A stretch of DNA of 64,000 nt from an uncultured Fusicatenibacter sp. (GCA_902493585.1 CABUPZ010000002.1:1-64000), one strand, 5' to 3'; shown: positions 17,073 through 25,672, numbered from the stretch's first letter. A program made the numbers and translations. The notes: generated by a model from the letters alone, not told the origin.

Positions 17073-19037
17073 ATGAAAAAGAGAACAGCAAAGCTCACAG
17101 CGCTGGCGCTGGCGGCCATGATGGCACTGGCTGGCTGCGGCAGCTCCGGAAGCGGCGGAAGCAGCTCCGGAAGCGGTGAAGGCGCAAGTTCCGAGGAACT
17201 GAAGGATCTGTACACCTGGGAAACACAGGCCCGTGAGGTGGAGTCCCTGAACGTCCTGAATACTCAGATGGCGACAGACTCCAATGTTATCACAAACCTG
17301 ATCGAGGGACTTCTGTCCAACGATGCCGAAGGCAAACTGATTCCGGCGCTTGCAGAAGAATGGGGAACCGAGGACAACGGTCTTACCTGGACCTTCAAGC
17401 TTCGTGAAGGTGTGAAATGGGTAGACAAGAATGGCGAAGAGAAGGCAGACTGTACCGCACAGGATTTCCTGACCGGACTTGAGTTCGTTATGAACTACCA
17501 CAAGAACGCAGGAGCCAACATCTCCATGCCGGGTGAGATGATCGTGGGAGCACAGGAATACTACGATTACACCAAGACCCTGAGCGAGGAAGAGGGAAGA
17601 AAGCTGACCGCAGATGAGGGAAGCAAATTCCTTGAGATGGTAGGCATCGAGGCTCCGGATGACTATACAATTGTTTACCACTGCACCAGCGAAATCCCGT
17701 ATTTCGATACCGTAGCGACCTACAACTGTCTGTATCCGGCATCTCAGGCGCTGATCGACGAGATCGGCATCGATGCGTTCCTGGCATGCGACGACTCCAA
17801 TATGTGGTTTAACGGACCGTACCTGCTGACCAGCTACATCCAGGGAAATGAAAAAGTTCTGACTAAGAACGAGTCCTACTGGGATACTGAGAGCAAACGT
17901 TTCGATACTGTAACCATCAAGATGATCGAGTCTCTGGACACCGGCTTCCAGCTGTACCAGGCGGGCGAGCTGGACAGAGTTGACCTGTCTGAGAGCAACC
18001 TGACCACAATTCACAACGATGAGAGCAACGAGTACTACGATCAGCTGGTAGAGAAGAGACCGGATAAGTTCTCCTATCAGTTCCACTGGAACTACAGCAA
18101 GATGAAAGAAGACGGAACTCCGGACGACAACTGGAACAAGGCGATCGCAAACACCGCATTCCGTCAGGCAATCTATTACGGACTGGATCTGACCAGCTAT
18201 CTGGCAAGAACCAACGCGGTAAATCCGCTGTCCTGCGAGAACAACTTCTACACCATGAAGGGCCTGGTTTACATGGAAGACGGAAGAGATTACGTTGACG
18301 TTGTAAACGAGAAGCTGGGACTTGGAGAGTCCGACGGCAAGACACCGGTAAGACTTGACGCAGACAAGGCTGCACAGCTGAAAGCTCAGGCAATGGAAGA
18401 ACTGTCCGCTCAGGGCGTAACCTTCCCGATTGAGGCAGACTTCTATACTGCTGCAAACAACCAGACAACCATCGACAGCTCAAAAGTTCTTGCACAGGCG
18501 TTCTCCGACAGCCTGGGTGACGACTTCATTAAAGTGAACGTTAAAACATATGTCACCAACCAGACCTCCGAGGTTATCGATCCTCAGCTGCAGTCCTTCG
18601 TTGTAAACGGATGGGGCGCTGACTACGGTGATCCGCAGAACTTCCTGGGACAGGAAACCTACGGAGAAGACAGTGCATATTACTCCATGAACTACTCCAA
18701 CATCAACGATGCGACAGATGAGAATCTGATCAACACCTACAAACAGTTCACTGATCTGGTAAACACTGCGAAAGCAATCACAGACGACATGGATGCCAGA
18801 TATGAAGCGTATGCGGAAGCTGAAAAATTCATGATCGAAAACGTGCTGGTAATGCCGTGTAACTACAACATTTCATGGCAGCTGACACACGTAAATGACT
18901 ATACTACAAAGAATGCACCGTACGGTATTCAGAATTATAAGTACGTTGGTTGGGAAACTTCTGTAGACGCCTATACTACAGAGCAGTACCAGAGTTTTGC
19001 ATCCGGTTCCGGCAACGGAGCGTCTGACGCCAATTAA
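17073..19037 (+). CDS. oppA: Oligopeptide ABC transporter, substrate-binding lipoprotein (system 1)
   Basis: A 654-residue family 5 solute-binding protein. The signal peptide has a lipobox (LAGC, Cys22), followed by a Ser/Gly-rich tether, so it is anchored outside the membrane. Family signatures include AEEWGTEDNGLTWTFKLREG and the C-terminal GWGADYGDP region. It captures peptides for the permease encoded next. It is longer than most OppA proteins (about 550), mainly through inserts in the middle. AGAGGAG precedes the ATG. The stop overlaps the permease start by one base. Peptide rather than another substrate is inferred from the five-gene Opp layout. Confidence 0.88.
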   Translation: MKKRTAKLTALALAAMMALAGCGSSGSGGSSSGSGEGASSEELKDLYTWETQAREVESLNVLNTQMATDSNVITNLIEGLLSNDAEGKLIPALAEEWGTEDNGLTWTFKLREGVKWVDKNGEEKADCTAQDFLTGLEFVMNYHKNAGANISMPGEMIVGAQEYYDYTKTLSEEEGRKLTADEGSKFLEMVGIEAPDDYTIVYHCTSEIPYFDTVATYNCLYPASQALIDEIGIDAFLACDDSNMWFNGPYLLTSYIQGNEKVLTKNESYWDTESKRFDTVTIKMIESLDTGFQLYQAGELDRVDLSESNLTTIHNDESNEYYDQLVEKRPDKFSYQFHWNYSKMKEDGTPDDNWNKAIANTAFRQAIYYGLDLTSYLARTNAVNPLSCENNFYTMKGLVYMEDGRDYVDVVNEKLGLGESDGKTPVRLDADKAAQLKAQAMEELSAQGVTFPIEADFYTAANNQTTIDSSKVLAQAFSDSLGDDFIKVNVKTYVTNQTSEVIDPQLQSFVVNGWGADYGDPQNFLGQETYGEDSAYYSMNYSNINDATDENLINTYKQFTDLVNTAKAITDDMDARYEAYAEAEKFMIENVLVMPCNYNISWQLTHVNDYTTKNAPYGIQNYKYVGWETSVDAYTTEQYQSFASGSGNGASDAN

Positions 19038-19987
19038 TGGTTAAGTACACGATTAAAAGACTGTTACAGTCCGTTGTAACAGTCTTAATCGTTGTTACTA
19101 TCGTATTCCTGCTGATGCGCATGCTGCCAATTGAGAATTTCTTTACAGAAGATCAGTTGATAAAATATACGGAAGAGCAGAAACATGATGCGCTGGAAAA
19201 AGCAGGAATGCTCGATAGTATACCGGAACAGTTGGTCCGCTATTATGGGCAGTTGCTTCATGGCGATCTGGGAGAGTCACGAAGAATTCAGAGCGGTCAG
19301 CCTGTCACAACGGTAATCGGACAGCGTTTTGCTGTTTCCATGAGGGTGGGTGTTATTTCACTTTGTATTTCTCTGGTGCTTGGAATTGCACTGGGAATTC
19401 TGCAGACAAGGCATAAAGATAAGCTGATGGATCACATCGGTACTGCGTATACGATATTCGTCAATGCCGTGCCGCCGCTTGTCTCATATTCGCTCATTCT
19501 TGTCTTCGGAGCTCTGGTTTTGGATATCCCGGCGACATACTCGACGAGAAATCCCGGAATGTCCAGTATCCTGCCGGTAGTATGTCTGTCCCTGGCGTCC
19601 ATTGCCGGATATGCATTGTGGACCAGACGTTACATGGTAGATGAAATCAACAAAGATTATATCAAGCTTGCAAGAGTGAAGGGTATGTCTACCAAGAGTA
19701 TTATGGTAAAACATGTCCTGAGAAACGCGTTTGTTCCGCTGGCACAGTATCTGCCGGCTTCCTTCCTTCTGACCATCGGCGGTTCTCTGCTGGTAGAGAG
19801 ATTTTTCTCTGTTCCGGGCATGGGTCCTCTGCTGACAGATGCGATCGGAAAACTGGATACAAATGTTGTTCAGGCTCTGGTAATTCTCTACGCAGCGCTG
19901 GGTATTATCGGAGTTTTCCTCGGTGACATCCTGATGATGCTGATTGATCCGAGAATCACACTGACAGATAAAGGAGGTACAAGATAA
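19037..19987 (+). CDS. oppB: Oligopeptide ABC transporter permease, OppB type (system 1)
   Basis: 316 residues with six membrane segments. The N-terminus (MVKYTIKRLLQSVVTVLIVV) is the usual DppB/OppB start. The cytoplasmic EAA loop reads DYIKLARVKGMSTKSIMVKHVLRNA, and the C-terminus ends LIDPRITL. It forms half of the membrane channel with OppC. Its ATG overlaps the stop of the binding-protein gene, so translation is coupled. Confidence 0.9.
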   Translation: MVKYTIKRLLQSVVTVLIVVTIVFLLMRMLPIENFFTEDQLIKYTEEQKHDALEKAGMLDSIPEQLVRYYGQLLHGDLGESRRIQSGQPVTTVIGQRFAVSMRVGVISLCISLVLGIALGILQTRHKDKLMDHIGTAYTIFVNAVPPLVSYSLILVFGALVLDIPATYSTRNPGMSSILPVVCLSLASIAGYALWTRRYMVDEINKDYIKLARVKGMSTKSIMVKHVLRNAFVPLAQYLPASFLLTIGGSLLVERFFSVPGMGPLLTDAIGKLDTNVVQALVILYAALGIIGVFLGDILMMLIDPRITLTDKGGTR

Positions 19988-20919
19988 TGGCAGATGAAAA
20001 GCAGTTGAATGAAGACGAGCTGTTTACCTTTGTCGAGTACAGTCCGGAGGCTGCCGAGCGTACCGGTTATTCTGACTATTCCTATTGGAAATCAGTATTT
20101 AAAAACTTTCTGAAAAAGAAAGCGGCGGTTGTTCTCAGTATTATCTTTTTCGGACTTGTCATCTTCTCCTTTATCGCTCTGGCGATTGCGAAATATGATG
20201 TAAGTTCCCTGAGATCAGATACCTCCCTGGCGTTTATCCGTCCCAACAGTGAGTACTGGTTTGGAACCGATAACCTGGGACAGGATTACTGGTGTCAGGT
20301 ATGGTATGCGGCACAGATTTCCATCAAGCTTGCGCTGATCGTTGCCCTGGGTGAGTGTGTGGTCGGAATCACCATCGGATGTATCTGGGGATATGTGCGG
20401 AAACTGGACCGTCTGTTTACAGAAATTTACAATATTATCAACAACATCCCGACGATTCTGTATATGATGCTGATCGCCCTGATTGTCGGACAGAGTTTTA
20501 CGATTATGGCGGTGTCCATGATCTGCTTCGGATGGCTGACAATGGCGAGAAATGTGCGTAACCTGGTGCTTATGTATCGTGACAGAGAGTATAACCTGGC
20601 TTCCAGATGTCTGGGAACTCCGATCTGGAGAGTACTTGTGAAGAATATCCTGCCGTATCTGATCAGCGTGATCATTCTTCGTCTGGCGCTTTCCATTCCG
20701 TCCACGATCGCGCTGGAATCTACGCTGTCCTATCTGGGACTCGGACTGGATGTGAATACACCGTCCCTGGGTATTCTGCTGAGAAACGCGAGAACTTCAT
20801 TTTTGAATTATCCGTATCTGCTGATCTTCCCGGCGGTTATCGTATCTCTGATCACGGTAACGTTCTACCTGATCGGTAATGCGTTTTCCGATGCGGCGGA
20901 CCCGAGAAATCATGTATAA
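19987..20919 (+). CDS. oppC: Oligopeptide ABC transporter permease, OppC type (system 1)
   Basis: 310 residues. A hydrophilic N-terminal tail of about 35 residues and the first membrane helix are followed by the OppC core: GTDNLGQDYW near the first loop, then five further helices. The EAA-like loop is REYNLASRCLGTPIWRVLVKNILP, with AFSDAADPRNHV at the end. It pairs with OppB to form the pore. The start overlaps the upstream stop by one base. GGAGG lies ahead of it in the oppB tail. Confidence 0.9.
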   Translation: MADEKQLNEDELFTFVEYSPEAAERTGYSDYSYWKSVFKNFLKKKAAVVLSIIFFGLVIFSFIALAIAKYDVSSLRSDTSLAFIRPNSEYWFGTDNLGQDYWCQVWYAAQISIKLALIVALGECVVGITIGCIWGYVRKLDRLFTEIYNIINNIPTILYMMLIALIVGQSFTIMAVSMICFGWLTMARNVRNLVLMYRDREYNLASRCLGTPIWRVLVKNILPYLISVIILRLALSIPSTIALESTLSYLGLGLDVNTPSLGILLRNARTSFLNYPYLLIFPAVIVSLITVTFYLIGNAFSDAADPRNHV

Positions 20920-20937
20920 GGAACGGAGGAACATGTG

Positions 20938-21981
20938 ATGGAACAGAAAGAAGTTATCCTGTCTGCGAGGGATGTGGAAATCCAGTTCAGCCTTCGCGGA
21001 AAAAAACTGAATGCAATCCGGAAATGTTCTCTGGACCTGTACAAAGGCGAAACGCTTGCGATCGTAGGTGAATCCGGCTCCGGAAAGTCTGTATTTACCA
21101 AGTCCTTTGTGGGCATGCTGGACGCCAACGGTTCGATTACCGGCGGTCAGATTATGTTCGAGGGCACTGATATTGCCAAATATAAGACCGAGAAAGACTG
21201 GATGAAGATCCGTGGAAAAAAAATCGCGATGGTTATGCAGGACCCGATGACTTCCCTGAACCCGCTGAAAAAAATCGGCAAACAGATTCAGGAGAGTATC
21301 GAACTTCACCAGGGGATCAAAGGGGAAGCGGCAAAAAAATTGGCGCTGGAAATGCTGGAAAAGGTTGGAATCCCCAATCCGGAAAAGCGTTATAACCAGT
21401 ATCCCCATGAGTTTTCCGGCGGTATGCGTCAGCGTGTTGTTATCGCCATTGCGGTGGCATGTCGTCCGCAGATCCTGATCTGCGATGAGCCGACCACAGC
21501 CCTGGACGTTACAATTCAGGCACAGATTCTGGATCTGATCCGTCATCTGCAGGAAGAACTGAAGATGACCGTTATTTATATCACTCATGACCTGGGCGTT
21601 GTGGCAAATGTAGCTGACCGTGTGGCAGTTATGTATGCAGGACAGATTGTTGAGTATGGAATGGTAGAAGAGATTTTTTACGATTCGTGGCATCCGTATA
21701 CCTGGGCGCTGCTGTCGGCGTTGCCGCAGCTGGGTGTAAAGGGTGAGGATCTTCCGACCATCGAAGGAACTCCGCCAAACCTGTTCAATGAGATCAAAGG
21801 CGATGCGTTTGCGCCGCGTAATAAACAGGCTCTTGCCATCGACTTTGTGAAGGAGCCTCCGTTCTTTAAGGTTTCCGAGACCCATCAGGCAAAGACCTGG
21901 TATCTGGATCCGAGAGCGCCGAAGATCGAGCAGCCGCCTGCAGTGCGTATGCTGCGTCAGCAAATGAGAGAGAGAGGATAA
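20938..21981 (+). CDS. oppD: Oligopeptide ABC transporter ATPase, OppD type (system 1)
   Basis: A 347-residue cytosolic ATPase with Walker A GESGSGKS (44-51), Q-loop [11 protein letters not shown], signature [10 protein letters not shown], Walker [13 protein letters not shown] and an H-loop in THDLGVVAN. The C-terminal Opp-type extension ([10 protein letters not shown]...FAPRNKQ) is shorter in cysteines than usual: the common Fe-S-like CxxR/RCP pattern is missing. The ATG at 20938 is used, with CGGAGG 9 nt upstream; a GTG sits one codon earlier. Confidence 0.9.
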   Translation: MEQKEVILSARDVEIQFSLRGKKLNAIRKCSLDLYKGETLAIVGESGSGKSVFTKSFVGMLDANGSITGGQIMFEGTDIAKYKTEKDWMKIRGKKIAMVMQDPMTSLNPLKKIGKQIQESIELHQGIKGEAAKKLALEMLEKVGIPNPEKRYNQYPHEFSGGMRQRVVIAIAVACRPQILICDEPTTALDVTIQAQILDLIRHLQEELKMTVIYITHDLGVVANVADRVAVMYAGQIVEYGMVEEIFYDSWHPYTWALLSALPQLGVKGEDLPTIEGTPPNLFNEIKGDAFAPRNKQALAIDFVKEPPFFKVSETHQAKTWYLDPRAPKIEQPPAVRMLRQQMRERG

Positions 21982-21986
21982 GGCAC

Positions 21987-22919
21987 ATGGCTGAGAGAGA
22001 AAAATTAATAGAAATCAAAGATCTGCAGATCACCTTCGGCCATGGAAAAAAGAAATTCGTGGCAGTTGACCATGTAAATTTTGATATCTACAAAGGAGAG
22101 ACTTTCTCGCTGGTAGGAGAGTCCGGTTCCGGAAAGACGACCATCGGCCGTGCGATCACAAGGATCAATCCAACTTCCGGCGGTGAAATTTTATTCAAAG
22201 GCCGGAAGATCAATGGCAAAATCTCCAAAGAACTGGATCTGGAAGTGATCAAAAAATGTCAGATGATCTTCCAGGATCCGATGGCATCTCTGAACGAACG
22301 TGCCAAAGTAGATTATATTATTTCCGAGGGACTGCTCAACCATCATCTGTACAAGGATGATGCGGACAGAGAAGCGAAAGTGCAGAAAGCGCTCCGTGAG
22401 GTAGGACTTCTTCCGGAGTTTGCATCCAGATTCCCGCACGAGTTCTCCGGCGGACAGAGACAGCGTATCGGTATTGCCCGCGCGCTGGTCATGGAACCGG
22501 AATTCATCGTTGCCGATGAGCCGATCTCCGCGCTGGACGTTTCCATCCGTGCGCAGGTTCTGAACCTTCTGAACCGCCTGAAAAAGGACCGTGGACTGAC
22601 CTATCTTTTCATTGCCCACGACCTGTCTGTCGTACGTTTTATCTCCGACAGGATTGCGGTTATCAGCAAGGGAAGGATTGTTGAGCTGGCAGAAGCGGAA
22701 GAATTATTCCTCAATCCGCTGCATCCATATACAAAGGCTCTGCTTTCAGCAGTTCCGATGCCGGACCCGAGACTGGAGAAGAAGAAAAAACTTCTGGTTT
22801 ACGATCCGTCCATTCATGACTACAGCGTAGACAAACCGGTATGGGAAGAAGTTAAGGAAGGACACTTCGTATACGGCAACCAGAAAGAGTTAGAGGAATA
22901 CAGAAAAGAAATCAAATAG
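21987..22919 (+). CDS. oppF: Oligopeptide ABC transporter ATPase, OppF type (system 1)
   Basis: 310 residues. Walker A is GESGSGKT (44-51), the Q-loop [15 protein letters not shown], the signature [10 protein letters not shown], Walker [15 protein letters not shown] and the switch His in AHDLSVVRF. It forms the nucleotide-binding heterodimer with OppD. It follows oppD by 5 nt behind AGAGGAT. Like OppD it lacks the cysteine-containing tail common in OppF; the C-terminus ends [13 protein letters not shown]. Confidence 0.9.
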   Translation: MAEREKLIEIKDLQITFGHGKKKFVAVDHVNFDIYKGETFSLVGESGSGKTTIGRAITRINPTSGGEILFKGRKINGKISKELDLEVIKKCQMIFQDPMASLNERAKVDYIISEGLLNHHLYKDDADREAKVQKALREVGLLPEFASRFPHEFSGGQRQRIGIARALVMEPEFIVADEPISALDVSIRAQVLNLLNRLKKDRGLTYLFIAHDLSVVRFISDRIAVISKGRIVELAEAEELFLNPLHPYTKALLSAVPMPDPRLEKKKKLLVYDPSIHDYSVDKPVWEEVKEGHFVYGNQKELEEYRKEIK

Positions 22920-22929
22920 GTCGTTGAGG

Positions 22930-23343
22930 ATGAAAGAAATCTTTGGTATTTACAAAAAATATATGTTTCGTCCGATATTGTATAAAGCAGTGACAAAGCT
23001 GGTGATCGGCATTGTTCTCGTTCTTCTGTGGGATCGCTATCTGAACAGTTTCAATCTGCCGATGGCAGAGTACGGATGTTTCTGTGTCGGAGGAATTATT
23101 TTTCTGATGGCATGGTTTGAATATCTGCGGCTGGACGGGATGGTGGTACATCATCTGAACGAAAAAAAGCAGGAGAAAAAGAAAAAACGGCACAGCTCCA
23201 GTGATATGGTGGACTTTGTGGAGGAACAGGTGGTCTCCTACAGTGAGCTGGAACCGGAAGAACGTGCGTTGTGCCGGCTGTTGTCTGACCTTCTCTGCGG
23301 AGGAATACTCCTGATTCCTGGATTTTTAGGACTTCTCTTTTGA
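22930..23343 (+). CDS. Small membrane protein of unknown function at the end of opp operon 1
   Basis: 137 residues; not recognised. Two hydrophobic segments lie near residues 17-34 and 46-62, then comes a charged Lys-rich stretch (EKKQEKKKKRHSSS), an acidic amphipathic part, and a final hydrophobic segment (LLCGGILLIPGFLGLLF) that runs to the stop. It begins 10 nt after oppF and is followed by the operon terminator, so it is probably the last gene of the transcript. The ATG at 22930 is preferred; a TTG two codons earlier is possible, and neither has a strong ribosome site. It may be an accessory subunit, but nothing in the sequence shows that. Confidence 0.7.
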   Translation: MKEIFGIYKKYMFRPILYKAVTKLVIGIVLVLLWDRYLNSFNLPMAEYGCFCVGGIIFLMAWFEYLRLDGMVVHHLNEKKQEKKKKRHSSSDMVDFVEEQVVSYSELEPEERALCRLLSDLLCGGILLIPGFLGLLF

Positions 23344-23425
23344 GGGGGAGAAAGACAGAGAAAATGGAGCCGGGGAGAAACTTCCGGAGAGATGTCCGGG
23401 GATAGAGCTTTTGGGAAAATAAAAA

Positions 23426-23481
23426 ATGGTATCTATCGAGGCAAGTAAATCTTACTTGGTCCGATAGATGCCATTTTTTTT
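23426..23481 (+). terminator. Intrinsic terminator of opp operon 1
   Basis: ATGGTATCTATCG (23426-23438) pairs with CGATAGATGCCAT (23462-23474), with an inner AGTAA/TTACT stem, followed by a run of eight T. Confidence 0.85.
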
Positions 23482-23488
23482 GAAAAAG

Positions 23489-23531
23489 CGGACGAAAGCC
23501 GCCAAGGGCAGGTGGGTGTGGATTAAGGCGG
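23489..23531 (-). repeat. TTTCGTCCG-ended element, right-end copy in minus orientation
   Basis: On the minus strand this reads CCGCC, a CA-rich stretch (CCACACCCACCTGCCC), then GGCGGCTTTCGTCCG. The order and wording closely match 37415-37459 on the plus strand and the right arms at 1996-2025 and 45160-45205. The plus strand can also form a short CCGCC/GGCGG hairpin followed by TTTT. Confidence 0.5.
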
Positions 23532-23568
23532 TTTTGGGATGGGGTGATATTCAGTTTCTTTGTATCGG

Positions 23569-23597
23569 TTAGTGTGGAAATATGAGTGTGATATACT
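23569..23597 (+). promoter_or_regulatory. Probable promoter of the small toxin-like gene
   Basis: TATACT at 23592-23597 with a weak -35 TTAGTG at 23569-23574 (17-nt spacing). Start of transcription is expected near 23604, giving an 80-nt leader that begins with GGGAAACCACAGAG. Confidence 0.5.
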
Positions 23598-23684
23598 TCT
23601 TATGTGGGAAACCACAGAGCCAGGCGGCTTACCCTCCATTTTAGGGGGCTGACCCTCCAGACGACAGAAAGGAGGGCGTTGCCA

Positions 23685-23777
23685 ATGTATGTTACATATG
23701 CTGATTTGATTCAGCTTTTAATCTTCATTGTCGCCCTTGTTGGTCTTAGATACGAGATCCTCAAGGGAAAGAAATAG
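23685..23777 (+). CDS. 30-residue holin-like hydrophobic peptide (candidate type I toxin)
   Basis: ATG at 23685 with GGAGGG 10-15 nt upstream. The product has a short polar start (MYVT), a single membrane helix (YADLIQLLIFIVALVGL) and a basic tail (RYEILKGKK), then TAG. Size, one helix and charged C-terminus fit the Hol_Tox/TxpA-like group of type I toxins common in Firmicutes. An antisense RNA promoter lies just downstream on the other strand, as expected for such modules. The protein would insert in the cell membrane. It is too short for normal gene calling. Alternative: a small regulatory membrane peptide. Confidence 0.7.
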   Translation: MYVTYADLIQLLIFIVALVGLRYEILKGKK

Positions 23778-23869
23778 CCGCCACTACTGCGAATAGTGAC
23801 GGCTGATGCTGTAATGCATTAAGTTCGTTCATTGTCGAGGGTAGGCCGCTTCTGTGGTTTTCCCTTTCT
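23768..23869 (-). ncRNA. Candidate antisense RNA (type I antitoxin) opposite the toxin 3' end
   Basis: A consensus-like minus-strand promoter (23904-23876) would start an RNA near 23869. About 65 nt further on is a GC-rich hairpin (23804-23776; arms AGCCGTCACTA and AGTAGTGGCGGCT) followed by ATTTCTTT, which looks like an intrinsic terminator. The RNA of about 100 nt would overlap the last toxin codons and its 3' untranslated region. Its 5' sequence (GGGAAAACCACAGAAGCGG) is nearly the same as the 5' leader of the toxin mRNA, so the module is flanked by an inverted repeat. Confidence 0.6.
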
Positions 23870-23875
23870 GTTTTT

Positions 23876-23904
23876 ACTATAACACATTCGTTATTATAAT
23901 ACAA
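23876..23904 (-). promoter_or_regulatory. Promoter of the antisense RNA
   Basis: Read on the minus strand: TTGTAT (23904-23899), 17 nt, TATAGT (23881-23876). It points back toward the small peptide gene; there is no protein gene on this strand that it could serve. Confidence 0.7.
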
Positions 23905-23941
23905 GTTGATTTTAAGGTTCAGACAAATCGATGGATGTAAA

Positions 23942-23970
23942 TTGAAAAACGCAGAGGATGAGCGTATAAT
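23942..23970 (+). promoter_or_regulatory. Strong sigmaA promoter of the aldo/keto reductase gene
   Basis: TTGAAA at 23942-23947, 17 nt, TATAAT at 23965-23970; the start codon follows 33 nt later behind AAAGGAGGAG. Confidence 0.8.
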
Positions 23971-24003
23971 GAAGACAATGAAAATGCCAAAGGAGGAGCG
24001 GGT

Positions 24004-25155
24004 ATGAGATACAGAGAGTTAGGCAGGACTGGGCTGAAGGTCAGTGAGATCGGGCTTGGTGCGGAGTGGCTGGAAAGGCATAATACGGAAGAGGTGAAGG
24101 AGATTATTGATGTCTGTCAGAAGGAGGGCATCAATATTCTGGACTGTTGGATGTCGGAGCCGAATGTGCGGTCGAATATTGGTCTTGCGCTGAAGGGGCG
24201 GCGTGAGCAGTGGGTGATTCAGGGGCATATTGGTTCTGTCTGGCTGAACGGGCAGTATGTCCGGACCCGTGAACTGGATAAGGTGAAGCCGGCGTTTGAG
24301 GATCTGCTGGCCAGGCTCCAGACGGATTATGTAGACTTGGGAATGATCCATTTTGTGGACACGCCGGAGGAGTTTGAGCGGGTGACCCGTGGGGAGTTTA
24401 TGGAGTATGTCCGCCAGCTCAAGGGGGAAGGGAAGATCCGTCATATCGGGATGAGTTCCCACAATCCTGCAGTGGCAAAGATGGCTGCCCTTCAGGGAGA
24501 GATTGAAATGATCCTGTTCAGTGTAAACCCTGCGTTTGATATGCTCCCGCCTACGGAGGATCTTGACCAGTATTTTTCCGGAAATTATGAGAACAGCCAT
24601 AATGGCATTGCGCCGGAGAGAGAAGAGCTTTACAGGCTGTGTGAACAGAATGGCGTGGGAATCACGGTTATGAAAGGCTTTGCGGGAGGAAGGCTGTTTG
24701 ATGCCCGGACTTCGCCGTTTGGCGTTGCTCTGACACCGGTGCAGTGTCTGCACTATGCGTTGACGAGACCAGGCGTCGCCAGTGTGATGGCTGGGTTTGA
24801 TACACCGGAACATGTCTACGCTTCCACAGCCTATGAGACGGCTTCGGAAGAGGAGAAAGATTACGCGAGCGTTCTTGCGGCAGCTCCGAAGCATGCATTT
24901 TCCACCGGACAGTGTACTTACTGCGGACACTGCGCGCCGTGTCCGGCAAGAATCGACATTGCAATGGTCAACAAACTGTATGATCTGGCTGTGATGCACG
25001 AGGAAATTCCCGGAACTGTCCGGGCACACTATGAGCAGCTGAATGCCAATGCGTCCGACTGCATCGGATGCAAAGGCTGCGAGAACAGATGTCCGTTTCA
25101 TGTACCGATCGCAGAACGCATGGAGAAAGCAAAAGAATTGTTCGGCACGAAATAA
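24004..25155 (+). CDS. Aldo/keto reductase-like protein with C-terminal 4Fe-4S clusters
   Basis: 383 residues. Positions 1 to about 280 form an AKR TIM barrel (RELGRTGLKVSEIGLG start, IRHIGMSSHNP). The C-terminus carries two cysteine clusters, CTYCGHCAPCP (from about 304) and CIGCKGCENRCP (from about 353), a bacterial ferredoxin-like arrangement. In the AKR tetrad, Asp47 and the later His (GMIHF) are kept, but the Tyr position is Glu52 and the Lys position looks like His75. Ordinary NADPH carbonyl reduction is therefore doubtful; electron transfer through the clusters is more likely (inference). It has its own promoter, and a small gene follows after 50 nt. Confidence 0.85.
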   Translation: MRYRELGRTGLKVSEIGLGAEWLERHNTEEVKEIIDVCQKEGINILDCWMSEPNVRSNIGLALKGRREQWVIQGHIGSVWLNGQYVRTRELDKVKPAFEDLLARLQTDYVDLGMIHFVDTPEEFERVTRGEFMEYVRQLKGEGKIRHIGMSSHNPAVAKMAALQGEIEMILFSVNPAFDMLPPTEDLDQYFSGNYENSHNGIAPEREELYRLCEQNGVGITVMKGFAGGRLFDARTSPFGVALTPVQCLHYALTRPGVASVMAGFDTPEHVYASTAYETASEEEKDYASVLAAAPKHAFSTGQCTYCGHCAPCPARIDIAMVNKLYDLAVMHEEIPGTVRAHYEQLNANASDCIGCKGCENRCPFHVPIAERMEKAKELFGTK

Positions 25156-25205
25156 AGCACGTAATCTGTACGCTATAGATAAAAAAGAAGGGAGCAGAAA
25201 AGCCT

Positions 25206-25499
25206 ATGACAGATATCCTGGAAAAACTGGATGAATTGCAGAAACGTGCGCTGCATGACACGGATGTGAGAGCAAAACTGCTTGCCACAAGAAAAGAAAA
25301 AGCGCCGATCAGCGCATTTTGCAAAACATGCCGGGAACTGGGATACGAAATCTATGATATGGACCTGGTATGCGCAGGAGAAGAATTCTACGCGGCCATG
25401 AGAAGAAGCACCAACGGCGGTGGAGAAAATTCACCCATGCTCGCCTGGGAAGACGACTTCTACGAACTGTTTATGGCAAATTTGGAAGAGAAAGAATAA
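25206..25499 (+). CDS. Small acidic protein of unknown function
   Basis: 97 residues, soluble, no signal peptide. An N-terminal helix-rich part (LDELQKRALHDTDVRAKLL) with a Cys pair in FCKTC is followed by ELGYEIYDMDLVCAGEEFY, the motif RRSTNGGGENSP, and an acidic end (WEDDFYELFMANLEEKE). The first half recalls Nif11-type leader or helical proteins (helix, then ELGY), but I do not make that assignment. AAGGGAG precedes the ATG. It lies 50 nt after the Fe-S aldo/keto reductase-like gene and may share its transcript. Confidence 0.75.
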   Translation: MTDILEKLDELQKRALHDTDVRAKLLATRKEKAPISAFCKTCRELGYEIYDMDLVCAGEEFYAAMRRSTNGGGENSPMLAWEDDFYELFMANLEEKE

Positions 25500-25577
25500 A
25501 AACAATGGCAATGGGATTCCGTGAACACTGAAAAAATTTCGCCAAAGCACACCTGCCCTCTCGCAATAAACCAACAG

Positions 25578-25671
25578 AAAACGAATGAGGGCGGGGATTC
25601 CCGGGCGGCGGGGCCTGCCCCCCTGCACGTCCCGCCGCCCGGGAGTCTCCGCCCTCGTTCGTTTTCGTCCG
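25578..25671. terminator. Very GC-rich foldback element between convergent genes
   Basis: AAAACGAA (25578-25585) pairs with TTCGTTTT (25658-25665); inside, GAGGGCGG and CCCGGGCGGCGGG pair with CCCGCCGCCCGGG and CCGCCCTC. It is followed by CGTCCG on the plus strand, the same end as at 1957-2025 and 45205. It can terminate both the upstream plus-strand gene and the znuABC-like minus-strand operon. Confidence 0.65.
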
Positions 25672-25672
25672 T

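Noticed and set aside
19059..19085. CTGTTACAG...TGTAACAG palindrome near the oppB1 start
   Set aside because: Lies inside coding sequence for a conserved membrane helix, and its centre does not match the dispersed palindrome family.
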